Shown: positions 44,075 through 52,810 of the stretch, in pieces
Layout of the letters: the number at the start of each line of letters is the position of its first letter
Numbering within the stretch: position 1 is the first letter of the stretch
Source of the DNA: Cytophagales bacterium
GTDB taxonomy: Bacteria > Bacteroidota > Bacteroidia > Cytophagales > Spirosomataceae
Reading direction: 5' to 3'
Length of the DNA stretch: 64,000 bases
Assembly (NCBI GenBank): GCA_013298125.1
Contig: JAAFJP010000032.1
Coordinates: 1-64,000 of the forward strand
Notes under the pieces: generated by a model
What the model saw: the letters and a program-made list of their open reading frames with translations, nothing else
What the model was told of the DNA's origin: nothing
The model's database searches: none
Translations under genes and position numbers: made by a program

Positions 44075-45223
44075 CTATTTTAATACTTCTTCAAGTTTCC
44101 GTTCCAAATCTTCCCCACGCAAATATTTTGCAATCACTTTCCCTTCCTTATCCAACAAAAATGTAGCTGGAATGCCTTGTACGCCATACGCAGCGGCGGC
44201 GGCTGAGTTCCAATGTTGTAGGTCAGAGACGTGATGCCAAGGCAAACCGTCTTTTTCAATGGCGTTCACCCATGAGGTTTTTTCTTGGTCGAGGCTTACC
44301 CCAAAAATATCAAAACCTTTGTCTTTAAATTTATAATACATTCTCACCACATTTGGATTTTCCTTTCTGCATGGTCCACACCAACTTGCCCAGAAGTCAA
44401 TCAGCACATATTTTCCACGTAATGAAGAAAGGGCTAAGGTACTATCATTGGGCATTTTCATCGCAATTTCTGGGGCTTCTGAACCTACGTCCACGCCCTT
44501 CAAACGCATGATTTGCTGATGAAAAGTCTTGATATGAATGTTGGGAGAATTTGGTTTTTCAGCCTTGAATTTATCCGAAACTTGAATCAAGGTTTCTAAA
44601 TCATTTTCTGGATTCAAGAAGTTTCCTGCCGTCCAAAGTGCTACTAAATTTGTACCCATTTCAGGCAATAAAGCCTTGATTTTGTTTACGTTAGCTGATT
44701 GTGCCGCTTGAAATTCTCCTTGGATTTTCTGTAAAGTTACTTCGTCTTTTTTCTCTTGGGCAATGGCAACTTGCTTATTCCACGCCTCAACTTTTCCTTG
44801 TAATTCTTGATTAATTTTAATCACACGATTAAAATATTCAATGTTTTTTGAAGCACTGGTTATCTGAAAAGTACCACGCTTGTTGGGCATATCCATTCCA
44901 TCGGCAATGACATTGACGGTCTCGCCACCTTCCAAAATCAACAGAATTTTCTGACTCAAATCCATACCAAAGAAATTGAGAAGATAATAACCTCCACCCT
45001 CAATGATTCTGGAATTAAATTTAAAGGATTTGTCCGCCGCAACGTTAGAAGAGTCCATCGTGATAGGCGTGCCTCTGCCGTTGATAAATTGAAGGAATAC
45101 CTTTTTGTCGGGTACTACATTATTTACCTTTCCAGTTATCGTAACTGGCTTACCATTAGGCACTTGGCTGAATAATAGCGTGGTTATGCAAGCGAATATT
45201 ACGCTTAAAAATAGCTTTTTCAT
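44075..45223 (-). CDS. TlpA-like thioredoxin-family protein with DUF4369 N-terminus
   Basis: The 382-residue protein has a signal peptide (MKKLFLSVIFACITTLLFSQ), a DUF4369-type beta-rich domain (about 25-130), a helical linker and a C-terminal thioredoxin domain (about 245-382) with FWASWCGPCRKENP (CGPC active site) and the cis-Pro region GIPATFLLDKEG. Such Bacteroidota proteins are periplasmic disulfide reductases that may serve cytochrome c maturation or respond to oxidants. Specific partner unknown. A 114-nt palindrome separates it from gatB. Confidence 0.9.
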   Translation of the reverse strand: MKKLFLSVIFACITTLLFSQVPNGKPVTITGKVNNVVPDKKVFLQFINGRGTPITMDSSNVAADKSFKFNSRIIEGGGYYLLNFFGMDLSQKILLILEGGETVNVIADGMDMPNKRGTFQITSASKNIEYFNRVIKINQELQGKVEAWNKQVAIAQEKKDEVTLQKIQGEFQAAQSANVNKIKALLPEMGTNLVALWTAGNFLNPENDLETLIQVSDKFKAEKPNSPNIHIKTFHQQIMRLKGVDVGSEAPEIAMKMPNDSTLALSSLRGKYVLIDFWASWCGPCRKENPNVVRMYYKFKDKGFDIFGVSLDQEKTSWVNAIEKDGLPWHHVSDLQHWNSAAAAAYGVQGIPATFLLDKEGKVIAKYLRGEDLERKLEEVLK

Positions 45224-45236
45224 TATGTTTGTTTGA

Positions 45237-45350
45237 ACCTCACCTGAGCGTCGGTCGCCCCGACCCCTCTCCTACTGAGAGGGGAGAATTCGTCCGCAAA
45301 CTCCCCTCTCAGTAGGAGAGGGGTCGGGGCGACCGACGCTCGGGTGAGGT
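45237..45350. repeat. CCTCACC...CCCCTCTCCTACTGAGAGGG palindrome, copy 1
   Basis: A 114-nt dyad with arms ACCTCACCTGAGCGTCGGTC and its inverse, inner arms CCCCTCTCCTACTGAGAGGG. Further copies at 48854-48942 and 51907-52009. It lies between gatB and the tlpA-like gene. Confidence 0.93.
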
Positions 45351-45359
45351 ATTTTCGTA

Positions 45360-46814
45360 CTACAATTCTAACGATTTCTGCAATAATTCCGTAGTAACTT
45401 TCGGGTCGGCAGAGCCTTTTGATTTTTTCATAATTTCACCCATGAACATACCCAAAAGCCCTTTTTTACCTGATTTGTACTCCTTAACTTTCGCTGAATT
45501 ATTTGCTAAAACTTCATCAATTAACGCTTGCAAGGCATCCGTATTGCTTTGCTGAATCAGATTCTTTGTTTCGGCAATTTGCAGGGGTGTTTTTTCAATA
45601 TCAATCAGCATTTCTGGGAAAATCTGTTGAGCCGCCGTTGAGGTACTTACTTTACCATCATCAATTAGATTAATCAATGCTCCCAAACGCTCTGGACTTA
45701 ATGATAACTGATTGATTTCTAAGTTATTATCATTCAAATACGACTTCACCGTTCCCATAATCCAGTTAGAAACAGCCTTGTAATTTTTGGTGAATTGACA
45801 AGTTGCTTCAAAATATTCTGCCACCTCACGAGTGTCTGTAAGTACGCCCGCATCGTAATCTGGCAAGCCGTATTGTTTCGTAAATTTCTCTAAAAGCTCC
45901 CACGGTAAGGCTGGCATTTGACTTTTTACTTCATTTAACCATGCTTCCGAAATCGTCAATGGCACTAAATCTGGTTCTGGAAAATAGCGATAGTCATTCT
46001 GTGTTTCCTTCTCACGCATACCCGAAGTACGCCCCGTTGCAGGGTCAAAACTACGAGTTTCTTGGATGATTGGAATGTTATTTTCAACGGCATCTATTTG
46101 TCTAACTATCTCATATTCAATGGCTTTCTGAATAAATTTCATTGAATTCATATTCTTGATTTCGACCTTCGTACCGAAGACTTTACTACCCACGGGCATC
46201 ACCGAAACATTGACATCGCAACGCAACGAACCTTCTTCCATGTTGCCATCACATATCCCCAAATACCGCACCAATTTGCGGACTTCGGTCATAAAAGTGG
46301 CTGCCTCTTCGGCTGATTTGATTTCTGGTTCAGTTACCATCTCGATTAATGGCGTTCCTGCACGGTTGTAGTCCAATAAACTATCCGTTGAGCCGTCTGC
46401 ATGGAGCGATTTTCCTGCATCTTCTTCTAAGTGAATATGATGAAAACGTACTCGTTTTTCGCCCGTAGAAAGTTTTACATTTACGCCCCCACCCATACAA
46501 ATTGGCGTTTTGTCTTGGGTGATTTGGTAGCCTTTCGGAAGGTCAGGATAGAAGTAATTTTTACGGTCAAAATATTGATTTTCAGTGATTTGTGATTGAC
46601 AAGCCAAGCCCATTTTCATCGCATATTCCACTGCCCGACGATTCAGTTTTGGCAAAGTCCCAGGATGTCCGAGCGTGATGGGTGATATATGGGTATTGGG
46701 CGAGCCACCAAATGAGGCAGCATCGGCGGCAAAAATCTTGCTTTCGGTCTGTAATTGAGCGTGAACTTCAAGTCCAATCACGACTTCGTATTTATCTCTA
46801 ATTTCTTGTTTCAT
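45360..46814 (-). CDS. gatB: Aspartyl/glutamyl-tRNA(Asn/Gln) amidotransferase subunit B
   Basis: GatB is the kinase/transfer subunit that converts Glu-tRNA(Gln) and Asp-tRNA(Asn). ATG 46814 (MKQEIRDKYEVVIGLEVHAQL) starts the family; a 69-residue upstream extension to 47021 looks non-coding. The 484-residue protein has GLEVHAQL, GHPGTLPKLNRRAVEYAMKMG, RFHHIHLEEDAGK, EEGSLRCDVNVSV and the C-terminal tRNA-binding YqeY-like tail (KKGLLGMFMGEIMKKSKGSADPK). gatA and gatC are elsewhere. Confidence 0.97.
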   Translation of the reverse strand: MKQEIRDKYEVVIGLEVHAQLQTESKIFAADAASFGGSPNTHISPITLGHPGTLPKLNRRAVEYAMKMGLACQSQITENQYFDRKNYFYPDLPKGYQITQDKTPICMGGGVNVKLSTGEKRVRFHHIHLEEDAGKSLHADGSTDSLLDYNRAGTPLIEMVTEPEIKSAEEAATFMTEVRKLVRYLGICDGNMEEGSLRCDVNVSVMPVGSKVFGTKVEIKNMNSMKFIQKAIEYEIVRQIDAVENNIPIIQETRSFDPATGRTSGMREKETQNDYRYFPEPDLVPLTISEAWLNEVKSQMPALPWELLEKFTKQYGLPDYDAGVLTDTREVAEYFEATCQFTKNYKAVSNWIMGTVKSYLNDNNLEINQLSLSPERLGALINLIDDGKVSTSTAAQQIFPEMLIDIEKTPLQIAETKNLIQQSNTDALQALIDEVLANNSAKVKEYKSGKKGLLGMFMGEIMKKSKGSADPKVTTELLQKSLEL

Positions 46815-46837
46815 TGCGTATTTGAAAAATCTATTTG

Positions 46838-46875
46838 CAAATTTACCACAAAAGACACAAAAGTAAACAAAGGTA
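46838..46875 (-). promoter_or_regulatory. Two candidate -7 boxes for gatB
   Basis: TAAATTTG (46838-46845) and TACCTTTG (46868-46875) on the minus strand both fit TAnnTTTG. Neither has a good TTTG at 19-21 nt. The remaining 200 bases up to 47084 hold no credible gene. Confidence 0.35.
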
Positions 46876-47084
46876 TTTTTCATTAACCAAATGCAGATGT
46901 GGGCGTGCCACGGTTTGCGTTGGATTGGAGCAAGAGACCCGTAAGGATTCATATGAGTTGAGTTATATAACGAATTCATAAATGTGTATATAGATTCAAG
47001 TGCCATTAAAATAATATTCACTAATTTTATTGTTAGTTAAGTTATAATAATACATATTTGTAAAAAAACCATTAATAAACATAG

Positions 47085-47963
47085 ATGAAACCAATTTTTG
47101 ATTCTACAATACACGACATTTTAAATGAGCGTTTATTGAAACTTGAAACTCATTTTGATGCAGATGTTGTATTTTACTACGGTCCAATATCAAGTTCTCT
47201 TGAACAGCCTTTCAGAGATTTTATTGAAGAATTAAAAACAGATTCCGAAGATAAAAATAGAAAAACTCTTTGTATCTTTTTGAACACCCCTGGCGGAAGT
47301 GCGGAAACAGTTGAGAAGTTTGTCAAAGTTACTCGATTTCATTACGAAGAGGTAATTTTTGTTGTTCCTGATGCAGCATATTCGGCTGGCACGATTTTTT
47401 GTATGTCTGGTGATAAGATTTACATGGATTATTCCTCATCTCTTGGACCTATTGACCCACAAGTATTTAATGGGAAGAATTGGGTTCCAGCATTAGGTTA
47501 TCTTGATAAAGTAGAAGAATTGATAGAAAAATCTATCAACGGTACTCTATCACAGGCAGAATTATTGATGCTAACTCAACAGGATCTTGCAATGCTTCGA
47601 CGCCATGAACAAGCAAGAGATCTAACGATTGCCCTATTAAAGGAATGGTTAGTAAAATATAAATTTAAAAATTGGGATTTTCATGAAACTACCACCACAA
47701 TATTAGGGCAGCCTGTTACGAAGGAGCAAAAAGATCAAAGAGCGGAAGAAATTGCAAAATTATTGGGAAATAATAAACTATGGCATTCTCATGGTCGTTC
47801 AATAGATATTGAAGCGTTGAGAAGTATATTAAAACTTAAAATAGAAGATTTTTCGAAAGATCTATCTTTAAAAAAAATCATACGAGAGTATAACGACCTT
47901 ATATGTCAATTCATAATACGTAATGAATCAGAAGTATTTCTTCATTCCAGAAAATCCATATAA
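47085..47963 (+). CDS. Clp/SDH-fold serine protease-like protein
   Basis: The 292-residue soluble protein has the ClpP/crotonase fold of the SDH_sah (serine dehydrogenase proteinase) family: oxyanion-hole NTPGGSAETVEKFV (about 67-80), nucleophile elbow DAAYSAGTIFCMSGD with Ser100, then SSSLGPIDPQVF (Asp124). No signal peptide or membrane segment is seen, unlike SppA. The C-terminal half is helical. Substrate unknown; it could act as a membrane-protein-like or stress-response protease. A small 65-residue ORF follows 34 bases later. Confidence 0.8.
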   Translation: MKPIFDSTIHDILNERLLKLETHFDADVVFYYGPISSSLEQPFRDFIEELKTDSEDKNRKTLCIFLNTPGGSAETVEKFVKVTRFHYEEVIFVVPDAAYSAGTIFCMSGDKIYMDYSSSLGPIDPQVFNGKNWVPALGYLDKVEELIEKSINGTLSQAELLMLTQQDLAMLRRHEQARDLTIALLKEWLVKYKFKNWDFHETTTTILGQPVTKEQKDQRAEEIAKLLGNNKLWHSHGRSIDIEALRSILKLKIEDFSKDLSLKKIIREYNDLICQFIIRNESEVFLHSRKSI

Positions 47964-47997
47964 AACTTATCCTTTAACTAACATATTACTATTAATC

Positions 47998-48195
47998 ATG
48001 ATGAAAACTATCGTAAAACAATTAGAAGACACTCTTGTAAGAGAAAGTCTTAAATCAAACAATGATTTAAAAAATCAAGATTATAACAAAATGCTTGAAC
48101 AGTTAGAAATCTTGGGATTATCAAAAAAATCTAATTACTCCTTACCTTTGGTTGATACAATCGGTAGAGGTTATTATGCTTCAAAAAAAGTGTAG
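47998..48195 (+). CDS. Small protein downstream of the Clp/SDH-like protease
   Basis: The 65-residue frame starts with a double Met (47998 and 48001), then KTIVKQLEDTLVRESLK and ends IGRGYYASKKV. The frame continues upstream into the protease gene but the Met pair is the natural start. A terminator begins 22 bases after its stop. It may be an adaptor, inhibitor or substrate of the protease; that is inference from the pair arrangement. Confidence 0.65.
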   Translation: MMKTIVKQLEDTLVRESLKSNNDLKNQDYNKMLEQLEILGLSKKSNYSLPLVDTIGRGYYASKKV

Positions 48196-48216
48196 AGCTA
48201 AAAATTTTATTTTTAG

Positions 48217-48246
48217 AAGGTCAGTTTTATAGCTGACCTTTTTTTG
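48217..48246 (+). terminator. Intrinsic terminator
   Basis: AAGGTCAG / CTGACCTT stem, 8-nt loop and a T-rich tail after the small ORF. Confidence 0.85.
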
Positions 48247-48288
48247 TGGAAAATATTTTAACCACCATTCCAACCGTTTTAAACTAAA

Positions 48289-48852
48289 TTGGGTCTTTAT
48301 AAAAATGATGTAGCAAAACTCTCCTTGGAAACCGAAGCACAGCTCATACAAGCCTGTTTACGTAATGACCGCAATGCCCAACGCAAGCTCTACAATGCCT
48401 ACGCAGGGAGGATGCTGGTCGTCTGTATTCGGTATGTCCAAAATCAGGCGGAGGCGGAGGATATTTTGCAAGAATCATTCATTAAAATTTTTCAGAATTT
48501 AGATAAATTTCGTTCTGAAAGTACGTTGGGAGCTTGGATAAAACGGATTGTGGTCAATACTGCCATCAACCAAATTCGTTCGCAACAGCATTTCCAGAAT
48601 ATGGATGATGTGCAGGAACACGAGAATCAAGTAACTGATAATCAGTCGGGTATAGAAGGAATCCATTTTCAGGAATTGATTGAGATGATTCAAAAATTGC
48701 CCAAAGGTTGTCAGGCGGTGTTCAATTTATTTGCGATTGAGGGGTATAAACACCACGAAATTGCGGAGCTTTTGAACATCACAGAAGGAACGTCAAAGTC
48801 ACAATACGCTCGTGCAAGAGTAATTTTGCAGAGTATGTTGTCAGTAAAATAA
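48289..48852 (+). CDS. ECF-family RNA polymerase sigma factor (TTG start)
   Basis: The frame opens with TTG 48289 after a stop at 48280-48282; no in-frame ATG precedes region 2, so TTG is the likely start. The 187-residue protein has sigma region 2 (YVQNQAEAEDILQESFIKIFQNLDKFRSES) and region 4 (LPKGCQAVFNLFAIEGYKHHEIAELLNITEGTSKSQYARAR). It is followed by a membrane protein with an anti-sigma look, then envelope lipoproteins, suggesting an envelope stress regulon. A large palindrome separates it from the anti-sigma-like gene. Confidence 0.93.
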   Translation: MGLYKNDVAKLSLETEAQLIQACLRNDRNAQRKLYNAYAGRMLVVCIRYVQNQAEAEDILQESFIKIFQNLDKFRSESTLGAWIKRIVVNTAINQIRSQQHFQNMDDVQEHENQVTDNQSGIEGIHFQELIEMIQKLPKGCQAVFNLFAIEGYKHHEIAELLNITEGTSKSQYARARVILQSMLSVK

Positions 48853-48853
48853 A

Positions 48854-48942
48854 AACCTCACCCCCAACCCCTCTCCTACTGAGAGGGGAAAAATCGGACG
48901 AATAACTCCCCTCTCAGTAGGAGAGGGGTTGGGGGTGAGGTT
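48854..48942. repeat. CCTCACC palindrome, copy 2 (between sigma and anti-sigma-like genes)
   Basis: An 89-nt dyad AACCTCACCCCCAACCCCTC...GAGGGGTTGGGGGTGAGGTT, the same family as 45237 and 51907. It starts 2 bases past the sigma stop. Confidence 0.92.
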
Positions 48943-48954
48943 GTAGGATAAAAT

Positions 48955-49575
48955 ATGAACAATTCAACGAATAATTCTTTCGAGGAACAATGGCAACGTG
49001 CCTTTGATGATGCCTCACTGCCCCCTTCGGATGCGGTGTGGGAGAAGATTGAATTGGGTTTGGGAAATGATAATATTCCACCCAAATCTGGCAATGGTTC
49101 GTATTATGTAAGAGGGGTAATTTTGACCGTAATTTTAGGTCTTGGAATTTGGTATTTTTTTAATCAAAAAGAAGAAATAAAATCAACGCAAGTAACTGAA
49201 AATAAGGAGATTAAACAAGAAGAGAAGATTGAAAATGTAGTCGTAGAAAAGGTAGAAAAAGAGGTTGTCGAACCAAAAGAAATAAAAACAAATAAAAGGA
49301 TAATTATTCCTAAAAAAGAAGAGGTTGAAGAAGTTATAAATGAGCCTGAAATCGTAATGCAAGAGCCTGAGATTCAGACAAGAATTATTACCGATTCGAT
49401 TGATTTTATCAGTCCTAAAATTTCTACCAAAAACATGAACACCGACTTTGAAAATCCAAGTATAGAAATACCATTTCAACCAACACCCTACTACGAAAAA
49501 CCAATTCCTAAACCTAAGAAAAAGTCAATTTGGGATAGAGTTAGAATTTCGGGAGGTGTAGGGATTTATCAGTAA
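48955..49575 (+). CDS. Putative anti-sigma / single-pass membrane protein
   Basis: The 206-residue protein has an N-terminal segment FEEQWQRAFDDASLPPSDAVWEKIE, like the cytoplasmic sigma-binding region of Bacteroidota anti-sigma proteins, one membrane helix (about 50-70, GVILTVILGLGIWYFF), then a long charged Glu/Lys-rich and Pro-rich periplasmic region. It follows the ECF sigma gene. That context supports an anti-sigma role; direct family evidence is limited. Confidence 0.7.
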   Translation: MNNSTNNSFEEQWQRAFDDASLPPSDAVWEKIELGLGNDNIPPKSGNGSYYVRGVILTVILGLGIWYFFNQKEEIKSTQVTENKEIKQEEKIENVVVEKVEKEVVEPKEIKTNKRIIIPKKEEVEEVINEPEIVMQEPEIQTRIITDSIDFISPKISTKNMNTDFENPSIEIPFQPTPYYEKPIPKPKKKSIWDRVRISGGVGIYQ

Positions 49576-49641
49576 TGCAACCACATAGATATTGTAGGTA
49601 ACATAGGTAAACAGAAGTCGTAAGTCATAAATTTAGAACCA

Positions 49642-50151
49642 ATGAAAAAATACATATTTTCCATCCTACTCCCAACGATTTTAGGAGCGATGGCTTGCCA
49701 AAAAGAAGAAGTAAATATAAAGCCTGACGAGTACCTTGTTTTCGGATACATAGGCATAGGTTGGAAATGTAAAGTACTTGCAATACATATGATTGCAGAT
49801 GGAAAACTATACACCGATACGAGTAATGTTTATTGTAAAGATCAAGAAAAATATTCATTCTCTGGCTATCAACTATCTGATAATGAATACAATAAAGTCA
49901 AAAATTTAGTGGCTCAATTTCCTGCCGAATTATTGAAAGAAGGTACTAAGACCTTCGGCTGTCCAGGTTGTGCAGATGGTGGAATGCTCTATATTCAACG
50001 AAAAGAAAAAGGGAAAGATGTCCAAACTTGGCGAATTGATGATTCTATCTTTTATCGTGACACTGATGTAAATAATGATAAATTTCCCGCTTACTTGTTG
50101 CTTTATGGAAGGGCTTTGGGGAAAGGTATGGCTGAAATAAAGTATAGATAG
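49642..50151 (+). CDS. Hypothetical lipoprotein, 169 residues
   Basis: It has a lipoprotein signal (AMAC, Cys19), a beta-rich domain and a CPGCADGGMLYIQR motif (near 110) whose Cys pair may be redox or metal active. Not recognised. It is followed by more lipoproteins in the same direction. Confidence 0.68.
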   Translation: MKKYIFSILLPTILGAMACQKEEVNIKPDEYLVFGYIGIGWKCKVLAIHMIADGKLYTDTSNVYCKDQEKYSFSGYQLSDNEYNKVKNLVAQFPAELLKEGTKTFGCPGCADGGMLYIQRKEKGKDVQTWRIDDSIFYRDTDVNNDKFPAYLLLYGRALGKGMAEIKYR

Positions 50152-50179
50152 ATTAAAATCATAAACTTTAAAAATCATC

Positions 50180-50575
50180 ATGAAAACGCTCATTTCAAAA
50201 TTCATAATTCTTGGTTTTGTACTATTTATGTCTTGTGCAAAAGAGGATGTTGCAGATAACGGTTCATTTGCCATTGCCGACGATAAAAAGTTAGAAGTTT
50301 TAGGTAAAGAAATAGAAGAATTTGCCAAAAATAAAGCCTGTACAGGAGGAGATAATTGTCGCTCAATGGCAGTTGGAAGTAAGCCTTGCGGTGGACCAAC
50401 GAGTTACATTATTTATTCATTATCCAAAACAGACGAAAAGGTATTATCCGAAAAAGTCAAACAATATACTGATTTACAAAAAGAGTTGAACATCAAATAT
50501 AACAGAATCTCAGATTGTAGTCTTTTAATTCCCCCAACGGTTGATTGCCTCAATGGGGTGTGTACTTCCAAATAA
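50180..50575 (+). CDS. Hypothetical lipoprotein, 131 residues
   Basis: It has a lipoprotein signal (FVLFMSC, Cys17) and an unusual Cys-rich centre (NKACTGGDNCRSMAVGSKPCGGP) with later Cys (SDCSLLIPPTVDCLNGVC), suggesting disulfides or metal binding. Not recognised. Next gene starts 16 bases downstream. Confidence 0.7.
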   Translation: MKTLISKFIILGFVLFMSCAKEDVADNGSFAIADDKKLEVLGKEIEEFAKNKACTGGDNCRSMAVGSKPCGGPTSYIIYSLSKTDEKVLSEKVKQYTDLQKELNIKYNRISDCSLLIPPTVDCLNGVCTSK

Positions 50576-50591
50576 TTAATTCTCAAATATC

Positions 50592-51890
50592 ATGAAAAAA
50601 TTTCTATCCAAAACGCTCCTGATGGTAGCGTTAGCCACTGCTTTTGTCTCATGCAAGGACAATTGCGTGCAAACCGTAACTTACAGAGGTACGGAGTCTG
50701 TTAGAGTAACTTTGAGTGAGTTACGAACGAGCATAAAAACACTCCCCGCCCAAGATTTAGAGAACCCTGGGAAAATTTATGTAAAAGATAACTACTTGTT
50801 TATCAACGAAGTAAAGAAAGGGATTCACGTAATTGATAATTCTAATCCGTCTTCGCCAAGGGCAATTTCATTTATTCCTATTCTGGGAAATGTGGATATT
50901 GCCGTGAAGGGAAACATCTTGTATGCTGATAGTTATACGGATTTCATAGCCCTTGATATTAGTAATCCGAATGCTGTAAAGGAAGTTTCAAGAACCAATC
51001 TTGTGTTTACGAATGGGCAAGTTGAGGGGCTTTGGTGGAACTACAACCCCAATGACCAAACCATCAATGATTCACGGTATCGAATGTACACCACTACCCA
51101 AGAAGTAGCTTGCGACCAACCAAATCCGCAATCTGTTAACTGGGGATGGGGATTTCCTACGGCATTCGCTTCTTTTGATTCCAGGAGTGCATCGGCATCA
51201 CCAAGTCCGAAAACTTCGGGCGTGGGTGGTTCATCGGCACGTTTTGCCATCGTCAATGACCGTATTTATGCTGTTACTCAGAATGATATGAAACTTTTTA
51301 ATATCAAATCGCCCACACAGCCTACTTTCGAGAGTTCGGTAGCATTGGGATTTGGTATCGAGACTATTTTTCCATATAAAGAAAAACTATTCTTAGGCAC
51401 AACCACTGGCGTACAGATTTGGGATAATAAAAACCCTCAAAAACCTACTTTTCTCTCACGTCTCGAACACGTACGAGCCTGTGACCCTGTGGTCGTTGAG
51501 AACGATATTGCCTACGTAACGCTCCGTTCAGTCGATAATTTTACGCCGTGTGGCGTGGCAATTGCTAATCAATTAGAAGTGATTGATGTGGTAGATCCAG
51601 CTTCTCCAAAACGTCTCAAAATCTATCCAATGGAAAGCCCGTACGGTTTGGGAATAGATAATAAAAAACTTTTTATCTGTGAAGGGACAAAAGGTTTGAA
51701 AACTTTTGATGCGAATAACGTGCTGGATATTAAGCAATTACAGCATTTTAAAGACATAAATGCCTTTGACGTAATTCCGTTAAATAATACCCTAATGATG
51801 ATTGGGAAAGATGGATTGTATCAATACGATTATTCTAATCCGAATAGTTTGAAGTTGTTGAGTAAGATAGCGGTAAAGGTAAAAAGTTAA
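50592..51890 (+). CDS. LVIVD-repeat lipoprotein (beta-propeller)
   Basis: The 432-residue protein has a lipoprotein signal (FVSC, Cys21) and a series of LVIVD-like blades: NYLFINEVKKGIHVIDNSNPSSPRAI near 75, ILYADSYTDFIALDISNP near 115, KLFLGTTTGVQIWDNKNPQKPTFL near 275, AIANQLEVIDVVDPASPKRLKIY near 330. It is predicted to form a surface beta-propeller. Related lipoproteins occur widely in Cytophagales; ligand unknown. A palindrome separates it from the next gene. Confidence 0.85.
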   Translation: MKKFLSKTLLMVALATAFVSCKDNCVQTVTYRGTESVRVTLSELRTSIKTLPAQDLENPGKIYVKDNYLFINEVKKGIHVIDNSNPSSPRAISFIPILGNVDIAVKGNILYADSYTDFIALDISNPNAVKEVSRTNLVFTNGQVEGLWWNYNPNDQTINDSRYRMYTTTQEVACDQPNPQSVNWGWGFPTAFASFDSRSASASPSPKTSGVGGSSARFAIVNDRIYAVTQNDMKLFNIKSPTQPTFESSVALGFGIETIFPYKEKLFLGTTTGVQIWDNKNPQKPTFLSRLEHVRACDPVVVENDIAYVTLRSVDNFTPCGVAIANQLEVIDVVDPASPKRLKIYPMESPYGLGIDNKKLFICEGTKGLKTFDANNVLDIKQLQHFKDINAFDVIPLNNTLMMIGKDGLYQYDYSNPNSLKLLSKIAVKVKS

Positions 51891-51906
51891 AGGAAATTAT
51901 CCGTAG

Positions 51907-52009
51907 AACCTCACCCGAGCGTCGGTCGCCCCAGCCCCTCTCCTACTGAGAGGGGAGCAATCGTTCGAGTAACTCCCCTCTCAGCAGGAGAGGGGTCGGG
52001 GGTGAGGTT
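51907..52009. repeat. CCTCACC palindrome, copy 3
   Basis: A 103-nt dyad AACCTCACCCGAGCGTCGGT...CGGGGGTGAGGTT with the CCCCTCTCCTACTGAGAGGG core, same family as 45237 and 48854. Confidence 0.92.
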
Positions 52010-52037
52010 ATGCGGAATTTTAAACATAAAATATAAA

Positions 52038-52658
52038 ATGAAAAAAATACTCACACTCTTCCTCTCGCTCGTATGTACGCTCACGTACGCCCAAGAGCAA
52101 AAAAAGCAAAGTTCATTTAAGAATTTTGTCAAAGAAAACTACGTCAATTTTACAGAATTTGGCGGATTATTCGGAAAATCTTATCATATAACAAATATTT
52201 CAAATTATAATTTACCTGTAAAAGCAAGTACCAACTTTACGATTCAAACATATAACGGCGTTAAAGTTTATAGAAATTTATCGGTTGGGGCAACCGTTGG
52301 CGTTGATTGGTTCAATAACTATCAAGTAATTCCCCTTTCGTTGGGTATCAGAAATACTTTTGGGAATCTTAGAACCAAAAAAGTCAAGACCTTTGCGGGC
52401 ATAGATGCAGGCTATGGTTTTATGTGGTTGAATGATAAAGTCTCTGATAATCAGGAAATTAACGGAGGGTTGGCTCTAAGTCCCACAATTGGCTTACTGA
52501 TTCCTACGGGTGGAAATGCTAATTTTATATTGAGTATCGGCTATAAGCGAAATGCTTTCAATACTAAAACTGAAACAGGTACAGAGAATAATCCATATAC
52601 CACAATAACAGATTATAATTTGAATAGGATGTCGGTGCGGTTGGGGGTTAATTTTTAA
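52038..52658 (+). CDS. Small outer-membrane beta-barrel-like protein
   Basis: ATG 52038 gives signal peptide MKKILTLFLSLVCTLTYAQ; the 52002 extension lies in the repeat. The 206-residue protein has alternating aromatic beta strands (VKVYRNLSVGATVGVDWFN, YGFMWLN, NFILSIGYKRNAF) and ends with an aromatic residue, VRLGVNF, as in outer-membrane barrels. No family name can be given. Confidence 0.75.
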   Translation: MKKILTLFLSLVCTLTYAQEQKKQSSFKNFVKENYVNFTEFGGLFGKSYHITNISNYNLPVKASTNFTIQTYNGVKVYRNLSVGATVGVDWFNNYQVIPLSLGIRNTFGNLRTKKVKTFAGIDAGYGFMWLNDKVSDNQEINGGLALSPTIGLLIPTGGNANFILSIGYKRNAFNTKTETGTENNPYTTITDYNLNRMSVRLGVNF

Positions 52659-52810
52659 AAAACAAGCGAAAAATCAATCAAAAAGTACCGTTAAATAAAA
52701 ACAGATACCGTTAAATAAGAACTTCTGTCATCTCCTGATTTAACTATTTAGTTTTATCTCGAATTACAGGGGTATCGAGACCTCATGTTTTAAACTTAAA
52801 AAATAAAATC

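Noticed and set aside
46900-46980. Sequence with GTGGGCGTGCCACGG resembling part of a mobile or structured element
   Set aside because: No second copy, partner arm or family could be seen.
46815-47021. N-terminal extension of GatB by 69 residues
   Set aside because: GatB starts with MKQEIRDKYEVVIGLE in this family; the extension overlaps two promoter-like boxes.
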